Assembly (NCBI GenBank): GCA_012931725.1
Contig: CM022951.1
Location: 13,996,611 to 14,060,610 of the forward strand
Source of the DNA: Litsea cubeba
Lineage: Eukaryota; Streptophyta; Magnoliopsida; Laurales; Lauraceae
Length of the DNA stretch: 64,000 nt
Reading direction: 5' to 3'
Part shown: positions 48,601 to 61,536 of the stretch, one piece after another
Numbering within the stretch: the stretch's first letter is position 1
How the letters are laid out: each line of letters begins with the position of its first letter
Program-made: the position numbers and the translations under genes
Notes under the pieces: model-generated
What the model saw: only the letters and a program-made list of their open reading frames with translations
What the model was told of the DNA's origin: nothing
Databases searched by the model: none

Positions 48601-50298
48601 GTAGCCCTCGCAACCTGATCTCACTAGCTTCTCTGCCTTCAGTGCTGAAATCAACCTAGTGCTGGGTGGTCTCCTCTCACCCACAAACTCGATCGTGGCA
48701 TCTGAACCGTCGATAGTGAGTCTGACTATCTTCTCGAAGCAATCCATCACTGCTCGATATCTGGCCAACCAATCCATCCCCAAGATAACGTCGAAGTCAT
48801 GCATGGGTAACACGATCAAATCTGCAAACATAATGTACTCCCCGATCTGCACTCGGCATCTGGGGTGGTAAGTCTGACACACTACCCTCTTGCCCACGGG
48901 CGTAGACACAACTAGCGTGTAGGGCAACTCCTCTCCTACCCCACCAAGAACTAAAGCAAAAGCAGAAGACACATAGGAATGTGTCGCACCAAGATCAAAC
49001 AATACTCTAGCAATCTGATCACAAATAGAAAGAGTACCTTCGACGACGTTCCCTGCAGCTTCGGCCTCCTCATGTGTGAGTGCGAATGCCTGACCTACAG
49101 CCTGAGGTCTCTGCTGCTGTCGCTGCTGTCCATGGGGCCTCTGGTATCGTCCCCTCTGGTAGTGTTGTCCCCTGGGCTGCTGGGGCCCACGTGCCTGTTG
49201 CTGGGCACGGTACTGCTGCTGAGGTGGCTGGGGTGCCGGTGCAATCTGCTGAACGGGTGGAGCTGGAGCTGGTGCTCTCGGTGGTGCTGGAAGTTGAAGC
49301 ATCGGGGCCTGAGGCTGTCCCCCTCTGAATGGGCAAAATCTGGAGATGTGTCCTGTCTCCCCACAGTCATAGCATACTCTGGGTCCACGCTGCTGCTGCT
49401 GCTGAGGCTGCCGCTGATACTGATGCTGCCTGGCCTGGCCTGCTGGCCTCTATCTCTGAAATGGCTGCTGCTGTATGGGCAAGGGCTGCGGTCTGACCAA
49501 GGCGGCTCTAACTCGCCTCTGCTGCTGACTGGCCTCTATCCGCTGCAGACGCTCCTCTGCCCAGTAAGCTCTCCTCAAAGCCTCCTCATATGTGGGCAGC
49601 TCGATGCAGGACATGCTCAACTGAATCTCATCTCTCAGCCCATCGACGAACCGACGGACCCTCTCGGACTCAGGTGTGATCAGAGCCTCTGCAAAACGAG
49701 AAAGCTGGGTGAAGCGAACCTCATACTGGTAGACAGTCATGTTGCCTTGCGCCAGCGCCTAAAATTCCCGCAGCTTGCGGTCTCTGACGTGAGATGGTAT
49801 GAACTTCCGAAGGAAGTCCGCCCTGAATGCAGTCCAAGCGATCTCGTCTCCTATCGTCTCGAAATGACGCTGAATCGTCCTCCACCAGTCCTCCGCGACT
49901 CCCCGAAACATGTAAGCGGCCAACTGCACTCTCTGCTGACCGGTGCACTCGAAGACCTTGAAGATCTTCTCCATCCGCACAATCCATTCGTCGGCCACCA
50001 GCGGGTCATCGGCGCCAGTGAACTCAGGCGGTCCTCTTTTGAGGAACCTCTCAAATATGACGTTCGGGTCTGCCTCCCGAACGGATGCCGCTGCTGTGCC
50101 TGGCTGAGCCACTCTGTCCATGATGTCCAAGACTTGCGTCTGGAATTGGGCAAAATCCTCGGCCTGCTGCTGCTGCGCCGACGCCTGGGCCTCCTGGGAA
50201 ACGAGGAAGGCCTGTAAGAACCTCTGGAAACGCTGCTCAAAGTCTGGCGAACTGCCGACTGCTGGTATCATATGTGATGGAGAACTTTCTCTAGACAT
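45559..50298 (-). pseudogene. Gypsy gag-pol polyprotein with three TAG stops
   Basis: A single frame of about 1579 codons, unshifted from ATG 50298 to a stop at 45559 inside the LTR, broken only by TAG at 49761-49759, 49452-49450 and 46092-46090. Order: Gag (RRDPNV-type start region, capsid core with DDPLVADEWIVRMEKIF), zinc knuckle CYDCGETGHISRFC near 49365, protease VLFDLGATHSYVSS near 49000 (catalytic Asp kept), reverse transcriptase MCIDYRQLNQ, KVDLRSGYHQ and VVFIDDVLVYS near 47990, RNase H VVFTDASGTGLG near 47560, integrase zinc region HHSRYSIHPG...CLTCQQIK near 46800, core MDFIAGLP, VSDRDPRF and PQTDGQTERTN near 46440, and the C-terminal chromodomain-like segment near 45720. The 1070-codon block 49302-46090 is fully open. 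All three stops could arise by one C-to-T change in CAG. Confidence 0.93.
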
Positions 50299-50466
50299 CT
50301 GTTAAGAGAAAGAAATTAGGTTAGTTTAAGTCCAACACTTAGGACTACACTGATTCTACCCGATCCATCTACCCTATACGTACCCCAACACTGAGATCCT
50401 CACTACGTCCTAAAGTTTCTAGTGTATTTTATTTCCTAGAGACTTGCCCGCTCTGATACCATAAAA

Positions 50467-53400
50467 TGTAACGCCCCAATTCCGGATACCGAGAAAATCG
50501 TCAAAGTACCGAAATTGGCGCGCTACTTCTCGGAAAATCCGAGAACTTCCAAGATCGTAGGTCCGCAGTGAGGTCCAATTTAAAACTTTTTGAACGAATA
50601 TGTAACAACAGTTATTATTGCGGAAGCGTATTATAAGCGGAAGCCATACAGAGATAGCGGAAGCATAAGGTATCATCGTATATATGTCAAGTGTAGATGG
50701 GCTGAAGTCCAGCCTAAATGTATAGAGATAACAAATCAAAGTTTAATTACATATTTTTCATTACTACCCAACTCACAACAAATGTCTCTCAAAACCCATA
50801 CAAAAGAACACTCAGACCCCTGCAGCTAGTGTCGGCTCTCCACCTTCCGGCTCGACCTCATGGTCGGCCGGCCCCCATTCGTAGTCGCCTGCTACGGGCA
50901 CCTCAACGAGTGCGAACGCGTCGCCCTCGAACTCTGGGTCAAGACCTAAGCACCAAGAGTGGGTCAGATCTAAAGATCTGGCAAGTCACAATATGCAGAT
51001 AATATAGAATGTATGCAACAAAATGAGTAGAGACATGTATAAAGTTAAGAGAGTAACAAAGGTACATATGCTATGCAGTCATGCAAGATAACAATGTAGA
51101 ATCATAATAAGCATAACAGTAATAAACCTACACAATATGGCACATCCACATAAGCTGGTCACCGCGGGATATTATGTCGCGGCCCTCCCATACTGAACAC
51201 AGTCGCGGTAGGGATCCTAAGCTAATGCTAGGGATTACTAACCCTGCAAAATATCATCAACATCATCCACAACGACCGGAACCGGCATCACAACCGTCCG
51301 TCCCACCAGTGCTCATCATGATAGCCACACAACAAATCTCAATAGCTCCTACCAGTGATGATCAGTCCAACTGGCTGAGCTTAAATCAGCTGAGTGAATG
51401 TCTATGCCGACTCGGAAACAATAAAGGTCTGTGTCTGTCTAGGCTTTGCCTTGCGTGAACAAGGTCCTAACAAAAGTCCCTAAGAGGTCCAAGTACTCAA
51501 TATAAACTGTGGATCATAGTCCAAGTCCAATTCCATCATTGGATCCATACCAAGGCCCACCAAATACATGGCCTGATCTATAACAGTCCATATGAGATAC
51601 AAGTCCATATTCAATGACATATGATCCATTTACAACCTTAATGGGTCACAAGCCCATACAATCTAACCTCTCCATTCTAGGGTAATTCACATCCAACTTA
51701 GGCCATAAAAAGGGTCCGCCTAGCCACAGACACGGGTCAATGATCCACCCAATCAGATTACCGGGTCACCTCTAAGTATTCCTAGGTTTAGGTCCTCTAT
51801 TTTCCATTTAATTAACAGGTATGAGCAATAATAAGGACAATAGAGTGATAATCGTAGTATGAGGGAGATGAATCTCCATGTACACGAATCATAGGGAGAT
51901 AGCAACAGTCCAACCTAGGTAAATGGTCCACTTTCGGATACAGGTCCATCTCAGGTAATTCGATCTTTAAGTGAAACCACAGATGCTAAGGAATATTGTG
52001 TTTGGTGCTTAGAAGTTATGTGCATCATTTTGGTAACGTATAAAGGTCGAATCATCTTAGATTACATAACCTGGATTTTAATTAGTGAACCCCACGAGTC
52101 AAGGTTGAGCCGTACCATTGACTCGTGGCTGACACAGTGATGGAAGTCTATTTGAATGGTCAATGGGCCCTACATATGATTGCAACAATAGAAATTAGAA
52201 TCTGGGGATCGTCACTGTACACAGTGTGCTCAGCCGACCTCCTGGCCTGGGCGGTCAGCTCGGCACACTGTGATCAGAGAAGGTGAAACATCCTGCAGGC
52301 AAAGCCTGATTGTCCAGGACTTCCTGTGAGTTCGGCTAACTCCCTGGCCTGGGTAGTTGGCCGTGCACACTCAGGATTCTGGCTGAAGGGTATGTCCCAG
52401 GTTCTAGTCTCCTTTGTTGAAATCCCGCCTTTTTGGAAATCCATCTCGGAGTTCGGCTAAGCAATGGGAGCTCAATTGAATACTCAGTTCGGCTACCCAA
52501 CTCAGTTCGGCAAAGGGCCTAGCTCAGTTCGGCAACCCAACTGAGTTCGGGAACATGCATTGGGCTTGGCAGGGCATTGAGGTTGGTTTAGCTCTCAGCT
52601 CGGTTAAGCACTGAGTTCGGCTAAGCTCGAAGTCCGGTCTGGCACGGAACCCGGTCTGGCGCTGAGCTCAGTAAAACACTGAGTTCGGCCATAACACTGA
52701 GTTCGGCCGTAACACTGAACTCGGCTGAGCACTGATCTCGGCCTAGACACTTAGCTCGGCTAAACGCGAATCTCATCCTAACCATTATGCTCGGCAGAAC
52801 TCTGAGTTCGGCTAATCGTTGAATCCAGCCATCGCTGAGTTCGGCCAGTGCTGAGCTCGGCAGTTGCTGAGCTGCGCTAACGCTGAGCTCGACAACCGCT
52901 GGGCTCTGCAAGTGCTGAGTTCGGCAGTTGCTGAGCTGCACTAATGCTGAGCTCGGCAACCGCTGGGCTCTGCAAGTACTGAGCTCGGCAGTTGCTGAGC
53001 TGCACTAATGCTGAGCTCGGCAACCGCTGGGCTCTGCAAGTACTGAGCTCGGCCATCGCTGGACTCTGTCCATCTCTCCTATCAGTGTTGTGTTCTGTTA
53101 CAGAACCCAGTTCTGCGACAGGACACAACTTCTCTTCATTAAGCACAGGAATGGTGGTCCACCTCTGATCAAAATCCAGATCAAGTAGCACCCCATGGTC
53201 GCACAGGCCCCCTCACATAGACGTAGGGTCCTGATCTACCAAGGGTGGTCCTACTTCGATTCCGATCACAACACAACGAGGTGGGTTCTCGTCATTCCAT
53301 CTCCGGAAAACCCATCACTGCAACCCAATTCTCCTGGGTTTCTCCATAGACCATTACAGAAGCAAAATGAATCATTCCTACATCATTCACCCATCATCAA

Positions 53401-54180
53401 CCGGCCATTGATCATCCAAATGAGGTAATCCCATCCATCAATGGCCAAAGGAACCAAACCAACATGCTCAAGGATCGATCTAAACAAATATATCACGAAT
53501 TGGAATTCTACTGCAAATCAAAGAAAGGAAAACATGCAATCTAGACTACCAGCACAGTGCACTTGCCTTGATCGCTTGAAGGTAGAAGGAAAAGAGAGAA
53601 AACCACAGGGAAACCAAAAGGCAGGGTCTCGGCAGTTGCTCCTATGGTGCAGGTTGGTCTCGGCTGGCCTTCTGTCAGGGATTTCTGGGGCGAGGGAGAG
53701 GAAAGAGAGATTGGAGGGGAAGATGAGGGTTCGTTGGAGAGAATTGGGGAAGGAGAAGAGAGAAGAGATTGAAACTTGAGAGAAAGGAAAAAGGAGGTGA
53801 ACAGTAGTTGTTTGGGCAGGGGGAGGGTTTTGTTTATATAGGTTGGGTTTTTTGGGTTAGGGACAAAATTGCCCTTGGGGTTAGAATAGGATTAGGGTTA
53901 GGGTAGAGGGTATTTAGGTCTTTAGGTGATCTTCTAGAAGATTCCTTGGTGCAAACCCCCTATAGTAAATACAAAACTCTAGCTAGGGCCTCTAACAAAC
54001 TAACTAACTCTAAGAATAACAAAAGACACCCTATTGACTCTACTAATTACACCACTAGTCTAACCCTAGGAAATACATAACTACCCTCACTAAGCCCCAT
54101 AATTAGTATAACTAAAATACTTAGGCTAATAGATAGTATTCAAATTCACATTGAGGGCCCACCAAGGGTGGGGTCTCACA
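50467..54180 (-). repeat. 5' LTR of the Gypsy element, 3714 bp
   Basis: Same length and almost the same sequence as the left copy. Differences seen by eye include cccgg/ctcgg near the start, a 1-base indel at tcacaccg/tcacaaccg, gtaaaaac/gtaaaac, and atatagc/agatagt near the right end. The repeat array of 64-bp units lies at about 52855-53050. The element's promoter would lie here, reading toward lower coordinates. Confidence 0.96.
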
Positions 54181-55929
54181 ACAGCTGTTGCAAACACCCT
54201 TGGTCCTCCTAACTTCTCTGATGATGTATTTATAACAGAAATTGCCATTGGACCACTGTAGGATTCATTACAAATTAGTCTGGAGTTCATTAAGTCTTTG
54301 AGTCAGTCTTCTCAAGCTCAATCAATCATAAATTAGTGCACAGCAAGAGAAGATTCATATGTCAAGTGAATATTCACTATCAGACAGTAAAATGGGTAGC
54401 TTGTCAGAGAAAGAAGAGGAAATACAATCATGAAGGAAAATGTGCCAAGAATCAACTGATACTATGTGGTTTCCTTCAACAACAAGCAGCAGCAACTCTG
54501 CGATTTAATTTTGCATCAACAAAGTGACCACTTAGAAACAAACATTCAAAGTGGTGTATCCAGATGCATTTAGTTCATGTATCCATTTCTTTGCAATAAA
54601 GAATCAAATTCAGCAAAACAACAGAAATCAGCATCATACATAGGGAAGACAAAATAACTAAGTTCTTTCCATATGGAACCCGTCTCTAAAATAATATACA
54701 TTCTGACTTTACTGATAAAAAAAATACATTCTGACTCCTTCCTTTTTTATTGCTTTTGGTTGTTATTGTCTTCTTTATTATAGTTCCTTCGAATGAATCT
54801 AAAATTCCAAAGTATACATTTTTATTATTATTATCTTCTATCCGGCGGGAAAAAAAACCCTATTTTTGTGTCCCGGACCCCGAAATTAAATAGGGAGGCT
54901 GGAAATCAAAATCCCCCCTCTATTGCTATAAGAACTGCAGAAATGATCAAAATAAGAACACATGGGTGACACCTGCTGACAGCATAATTTTATCCTTGGA
55001 GGCAAGTCTACCTTAGTTTATAAGGTTTAGGGCAGTTGTTGTAAGAACAAAGGAACTGGCATAAATAACAATAGGCAAGAAACTGACAAGTGGAAAAGAA
55101 AAAATCAAATATGGCAAGTCTAATATAAATCGAACCGGTTGAATATCATGTATACAACATTAACAATCCCTAATATTGGGTTCTTTGAAAAATTATGAAA
55201 TCACCCATTTAGCAAAGCACTTGCCTTATCCTTCATAGCTTGATCCTTTTGCTGCCATAGATTCAATTTAAGATATTGTCTTCCCACAAAAAAAAAAAAA
55301 TTTACCTTCCCATTTTACAAGCTTTGGGAGCAATTTATGTCACTAGGGTGCGATCAAGAGCTTTTTTTTTTTGGTTGAAAAGTAACGAAATTCATTAATA
55401 AAGCAAAACAGTAAAAGAGAGCTATACTGGCAAGCTCTATCAGTGGTATCAACATCTTCAGCGGGGTAACCAGGAAGTCAGTGACAACACAGAAGAATTC
55501 CATATGTTCAGCACATGTGTGGACTGCCAAGACTGAGAATTGCAAACGGTTTCCAATCATTTGGGTGATTGACTCAAGACGTGTAAAATGAACTGGCCTA
55601 GGGCATATTACAAATTATTGGATGCATATAACTTGAAACATAAGGGTGAGGCGGTTGTTATGTTTCTAATACGAGAGTGATACTACGTAATCAAGAAAAC
55701 TATCACATGCATAAACCCAACCTCAACCTGAGATGTTAAATCCTAACCCAAGGCGCAATCCTAAAGTCAACGGCTTAAGGAAAAATGCTACTGACATCTA
55801 GAGAACACGAAACAAGTAGGCCTTTGGAAGAGGGTGGATATTCATAACTAGAAGTTGTGCCCATCAAGTGTGATTTTGACTGAGGCCTCCTACAGAACTT
55901 TGGAAGGACCGCTAGAAGCCAAGTCTCCT

Positions 55930-56750
55930 AGCTCGCATGTTTGACTGGGCTTGGCTCCTCCAAGGTGCAGATATTTCGTTGGTTGGGAGTTTTTAAGGAG
56001 TCGAGTGGATAATCTCGGAAGGGAAAGCACCAGAGTTTAACTTAGACATGTGCCTTTTGTGGAAAAGGCAAAGGATAGCCAGATGATTGATCACTTGTTC
56101 TTGCATTGCGAATGCTGTTATTTTCTAAGGTGTCGCTCGCTATTCCACTGTGGTCTCCTTTTGCATTAAAGGGTCTTTAAGTGGTATGACTCAAGCATGG
56201 AGGATGAGTGCCTTATTTAAATGAGGTACAATCGTTTGAAGGCTCACCATGACCATTCAAAAAAAAAAAAAGGGGCTCACCATGTCCCTTTCGCTATTTT
56301 GTGGTCTATTTGGAAGAAGACAAACAATAGGATTTTCAGGGGGTCAATGATATGTTTTGATGATCTTCAGTCCGGTGTGCTTTTGAAAATAGCGAAGTGG
56401 GCTTCATCAGGGAGAGAACTTGGTAATCTAAGGTTGAAGATTTTATTCATAATTGGGAGGCTACCTTATGTTGCATTAAATGAAGGTTATATGCTCCTAC
56501 ATCAAAGCTCTTCGGTTTTTTTTAATCTTTTTTTTTTTTTGGCCTTTACTGAAGACAAGTTAATTGTGGAAAGTGATTCAAAAAATGTGATTTCTTGGGT
56601 TTCTTCTTCCACTTTGGGACCATGGAAGTTTCATTTATACATCAACAATAGTTGGCTTCTTTGATTCAAGTGGAGTTCAAGAATGTTGGTGGTCCATTGA
56701 GGGAACATCTGCCTACCTTCCATGGGTAGAGTTCAAGCCGACAATGATGT
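55930..56750 (+). pseudogene. L1-type LINE 3' fragment: zinc-finger RVT and RNase H remnants
   Basis: Plus-strand frames give DSQMIDHLFLHCEC near 56080, resembling the zf-RVT segment after plant L1 reverse transcriptases, then FAILWSIWKKTNNRIFRG near 56300 and RNase H-like LIVESDSKNVISW near 56565. Frameshifts and stops separate them, and poly-A runs lie inside (56260, 56530). It lies in the CNX1 intron between the split G-domain exon and the exon at 57526. Confidence 0.72.
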
Positions 56751-58099
56751 AGGCCCTAGGGTTAGGGCTTGCGTTACAACTTACAAGTGCTGAAGCACAT
56801 GTCCGCAGACACTATCACATGTCACTACAAAGACTATCAACGAGGACACACCTCAAAAGGGATAAAACCCAATTTTATAATCATCAACTCTGCGAATTCT
56901 CATCTTTACAATGCCATATAAATAAAAAAAACGAAACTTAGGGTCTAAGTCACCTAATCAAACTAGGAAACTTAAAAAAAAAAGAAACTATCCTAAATAC
57001 AACCATTAAACAAAATTAGAAATCTAATGACAAATAATAGGGAAATAAATCAAGAAATAGAATATCTTGGCCCATGTGTGGGCGAACCTGCAGTCCATCT
57101 TGCATCAGACAACCAATAAGACAAGGAAACTATTACACCCCATTTTGCACCAACCTAACGCCTGAAGTTATTACACCTTTTCTCCATGTGGCGTGCCGTT
57201 AAATTTTAGGTGATTGTTGGCAATCAATAATCTGTTTGGATTTATAAAACTCCTAGTTTGCCAATCTAGAAGATATTTTCTAAATAAGATCACCTTAAGA
57301 GACTAAATTCCAACATTCTGATTCAGTAAAACTATCCATTATTTTGTGTGTGCATTCAGTTAATGGACGAAAGCTTCCTATCAAGAAATGAGTCACCGAG
57401 AATGATATCTAGATAAGAAGCAAAGCACTAAAATAGACCAAACACAGAAGTAGGTGCAAAACTAAAAACAATTTGGTTAAGCACAATAGTCCCATAGAAA
57501 AACATAAGGAAAACAAAAGGCATACCCCCGATCAGGTCCCCTTCCAAATGCAACAGTATCGCTAATGGTAAGGATAGCAACAATAACTGTTGCATCTTGA
57601 GATTCAGATGAAGTTTGTGAATGCATGATGTCACTTCTAATAGTAGGATTTAAGGGAAATGATGACAAATCCATGCTATTTTGCATCTTACTCAAAGGAA
57701 AGTTGCTTATATCTGAAATCAATATAGCCTGGACTAAAGTTCCAGCTGAAAGTACCGCACCAGTAGCTGGCAACTCTAGTAACACATTTGCAGACTTCAT
57801 CCTAAGTAGCCGACTACTCATCTGATGACCAGTACTTTCTGCAACAAATCTTCCATCCAAAAAACTCTGTTTATTTAGTTACTCATATGGCATTGCTAAT
57901 ACAACTATTGAGCACAAGTTTGGTTGTATGACAAGTTTATGTATTTTTCAATCATAAAAGCATCTCAGTTCTAAAGTCTCAAAACCTTACTCAGTTTTCC
58001 CAGATCCATCATTGAGCTCCCAAGAAATTACGGCACGATGGAACTCAGGTCGAACGGGATCTGTCTTTATCAGCTGTGCAATGCGAGCATGCACTCTGT

Positions 58100-59600
58100 A
58101 CACCGTATGTAGGGGTTAGGATGATGATACAATTTGCAACAAGTATTAAGAAGATGGTAAAAAATTAGAGATCAAAATTCAGAATGCTTTATCCAAGGAA
58201 TCAATTTGAAAGAAATAAAGTCTTGGGAACTTGTGTGACAAGCCAGTGGATTATAGAGCTGCAGATCACAATGAAAAGATGGAGATGCAGATCGCTATGT
58301 AGCTAATAGTTTTATGAACTCTTGCAGGACATACAAATTAGGGAGCACAGAATTTTCTGTGCCCATTGTACACCACACTTGTATCTTATGTTTTCTCCCA
58401 ATTGTAGGATTTTAATTAGCTATATTACAACCTAAATAGCTCCTCATGTTCTTTTGGAGTCATTCAGTAAGCGAGCCGATTAGACAAACTAGAGCCCAAT
58501 ATAAGGCCTATGTGGTGTGTGTATCTCACATCAGCGGCAATCCTGAGGTTAACTCATCTGGGAATATGTCACCAAACTCCATCAATGATACTATCTCAAC
58601 CAGTAAATCTCCACAGCCAGATACATCCTTTTCTACCACAGCATATATTGTCCCCTCCATCAATTACGATATTGAAAGGCAATTCATGTCCTCTATAAGA
58701 TTGGCTTGCGACAGGCAGCTTCTCATGAGTAGAGCCCAACACTACCTTCAGGTTATCCTTATAAAATGCAAAGGTGTTTTTATAAACGTCATGGATGGTG
58801 CGCTGCCATGACCTAGCCAATAATAGGTAACAGATGTTTAATGTCAGCGTCCTCCAATCAAAACTGAAACAAAAGCTCTAAATATAATTGGTACCTCATT
58901 ATCATTCTTGAATCATGAGAGCTTCTAAGATGCCAATTGTTTCTCCTGGGAATCTTAAGCTCATCAATGACCTATTGCAAGACTACATTCTTGCAACAGA
59001 CTCCAAGATCAAGTGGTACTTTTGATCCTTAATTTTGGATTTTGTATGGAATATACTCATGTGATGGATTCTGTATGGAATATACTCACGTGAATCTAGT
59101 CATTTATATTTGGTGACTTCATCATATATAGATTTTTCCAAATCACCAACTACATCTCCATAAATAATAACATCATCAGCACTCCTTTTAGACTTCCCTC
59201 ATCAAATTCTGGCTCATCCTTATCTGCAGCAAGGAGTGCACGAAAGGCAGGTTATTGTGTTTCTAAAATGAGGACTTAGTAACCAAGTTCATAAAGTTGT
59301 TGTAAAGGTAATCCGAAGTGCATGGAAAAGAATCCATTGGAATTCATTGTTAAGTAGCCACTATTATATAGGATAATCAGTAGTCACCACAAGAGGCATG
59401 GATACCTTCAAATCCCTTCACCGTAATGACTCACAAAAGATGGAAACAAGGATCATCTAAAGGCACATCTTATTCCCATTTCAGGGAAGCTTTCGGCATA
59501 TACTAAGTAAAATAAAATATCGCAGTAAATGCGTATTTTCAGGAATTAAAACACAGCAACTGAAATGGCTTTATAAAATTATACAATAAACAAAGCAGCG
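58100..59600. other. CNX1 intron, no recognised feature
   Basis: AT-rich intron between the exons at 57991-58095 and 59622-59812. Small frames near 58446-58811 show no recognisable family and have no splice support. Confidence 0.4.
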
Positions 59601-60479
59601 GTTTAGGAAGTATACAACAACCTCTGTAGTTGAGGGTTAGTCCATCCAGCAAGATGGCGTATAGCGGGGACAGCAAAAAGATTGAAACAGACTAAACAGC
59701 TCACAGGATTTCCAAGCAAACCAAATGCAAGGATCTTCTTTCCTGCACTTTCTCCAGTTGACGTAAAATGAATCTCCGCAAACGTTATAGGCTTTCCAGG
59801 CTTCATGAGAACCTGAATGAGGGATTTTATAAGAAAACTTCATCACTTTAATGAAAAGGCCTATGGAGATAAATTGATGAGAGTGACAGCAGGTCAATAA
59901 AAAATCCTACCCAAAAGACTCTAAATATTCACATTTAAAGAAACAAAAACATGAAAAGTCATCTGAAGGAACAAAAATAAAATCACAATGAAAAGTTATT
60001 ACTATGGAAAGTGTTAAATCTCACCACGGAAATGCCTCTGATCATTAAAAAAGAGAAAACAGGCACCGAGTAAATAACTTGAACATTGATGTTCCGGAGC
60101 GAGAGTAGCTAAAGGAAAGAACCATCTCCCAGATGCAAAAGGCTTTTTCAACAATAGACAGAATGTTTTGCTTCTAATCATTAAATTAAGCTAATTTTTT
60201 TCTTGAATGTTTTAATGTAAGGGTATCCAAGAATATGAACAAATGAAGCACATTAAAGCAAGCCTTTTTTTATACCACTAAAGAGGGCATTTGCAAATGC
60301 TCTGCATCTTCAGGAACACCTTTCCTTGAGTTTTTACATGTATATTTTTCTTTTATTTTTCTAATTTATAAATAACGGGAAAATGGTATAAACTATAGAC
60401 TTCTTTTCTTTTTTTTAATGATGTAGACTATAGAGCCTTTAACAATTTCTCCTTTCCTATGTCCTTGATGTTTTTTCAA

Positions 60480-60900
60480 TGAAGTTCGGTGGTCACCAAT
60501 AAAAAAATGTACAATATACATGATTGCCACCTATCCCAACTCTGTCTTTCTCTCTCTGAATGCAACATCTTCACATCATTGCACCTAACCCAACTATTCA
60601 GGGTCACCTTTGTGAGTTAAGCTTTTCCCGTCTCCCCTATTTGAGACTACATTCTTCAAGACTCTATAGTCTAACACGTGTTTCCTTACTGCTTCATCCA
60701 AGGTCCCACTTTTGGTTCCTTGAACCATAAATCCTTTGAGAAATTGTACAGCGGCTGATTCAGCTTTCTATGCACATGCCCAAAATAACTCAAACAGTAT
60801 TCCTTGAAAAAAAATCTAATATTGAAGATACTAATAGGCTTCCCCTTATATCCTCATTCCTAATTCCATCTCTTCTATCAAAATCTTTATATAGCTGAAT
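60480..60900 (-). pseudogene. RTE-type LINE fragment in CNX1 intron
   Basis: Minus-strand reading gives RRDGIRNEDIRGKP near 60870 and LSYFGHVHRKLNQPLYNF near 60770. These recall the RNEEIR and LRWFGHVQRRP motifs in the C-terminal part of plant RTE LINE polyproteins. It is degenerate, with stops, and is a different segment from the RTE fragment at 33380-33575. Confidence 0.65.
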
Positions 60901-61534
60901 AGCACAATTACATTCTTAACGGTAAATTACTATTTAGCCTGTTCCTTTGAATTTTATATTAGACTCTGAATGTTTAGTGGTGCCTCAATATTTAGTGTAA
61001 GGGTGTAGCATTAAAACTTCTCTAGTTATATGTTACAAGTGCAATTTTAAGAAAATATGTATTTACTATTTTTTATTGGCTCTGATGGTCCTATGTGGAT
61101 ATCTCACACTGTCCGAGACAATCCATGGGGCCCACCTGGGGCTCCACTCCACATGATCAATCCAATCCTGTCACCTACTACGAAAATCCAGGAGACATCT
61201 GCAAAGGAGCACACCTTTTTTAATTGGTATATCTAAAAAGGTCATCACCCAGTGCGGTCCCGCTGAAGCAGGGTCTTGGATTTAATTGGTATATCTATTT
61301 AATATTAAATTGAAAAATCCTCTATGGTGCCGAATCTGGGAATCATATTATCTTAGTTTTGACAAATCTGCTACCCCACACTAATAAAGGATCCTGCACA
61401 CTAACCCTATTCATGCAACATGCTCTAGTGAGATTTGGTACGAGAAACATTTTTAAAAAATGGTACGAGAAGATTGATTTTCTATTCACTTTTCACAAAA
61501 ACCAGGAAAAATACATAGATGAGCCATCAAACAT

Positions 61535-61536
61535 GC
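61535..61536 (-). promoter_or_regulatory. Non-canonical GC splice donor in CNX1
   Basis: The exon 61764-61537 ends ...HFSK at AAG, followed by GCATGT. The next exon starts after CAG at 59812 with GTTCTCATG. Only a GC donor at 61536-61535 gives the conserved protein junction FSK/VLMKPGKP. AAG|GC is typical of the minor GC-AG intron class. Confidence 0.85.

Larger units (their letters stand above)
41900..54180 (-). mobile_element. Gypsy (Tekay/Del-like) retrotransposon inside CNX1 exon
   Basis: A 12,281-bp element on the minus strand: two 3714-bp LTRs (41900-45613 and 50467-54180), a tRNA-Met-type primer site (TGGTATCAGAGCGG on the minus strand, near 50445-50460) next to the right LTR, gag-pol 50298-45559, a purine tract (TTTAAAGGAGGGAGGAATG) next to the left LTR, and 5-bp duplications ACAGC. 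Integrase is followed by a C-terminal chromodomain-like segment (VKVQWEHHTPEEATWE), pointing to the Tekay/Del chromovirus group. The LTRs differ at only about a dozen positions by eye, so the insertion is recent. Confidence 0.96.

Noticed and set aside
48979..50217. Plus-strand open frame of 412 codons
   Set aside because: It lies entirely opposite the gag-protease part of the Gypsy polyprotein and is Leu/Ser-rich shadow coding. The minus strand has the recognisable zinc knuckle and protease.
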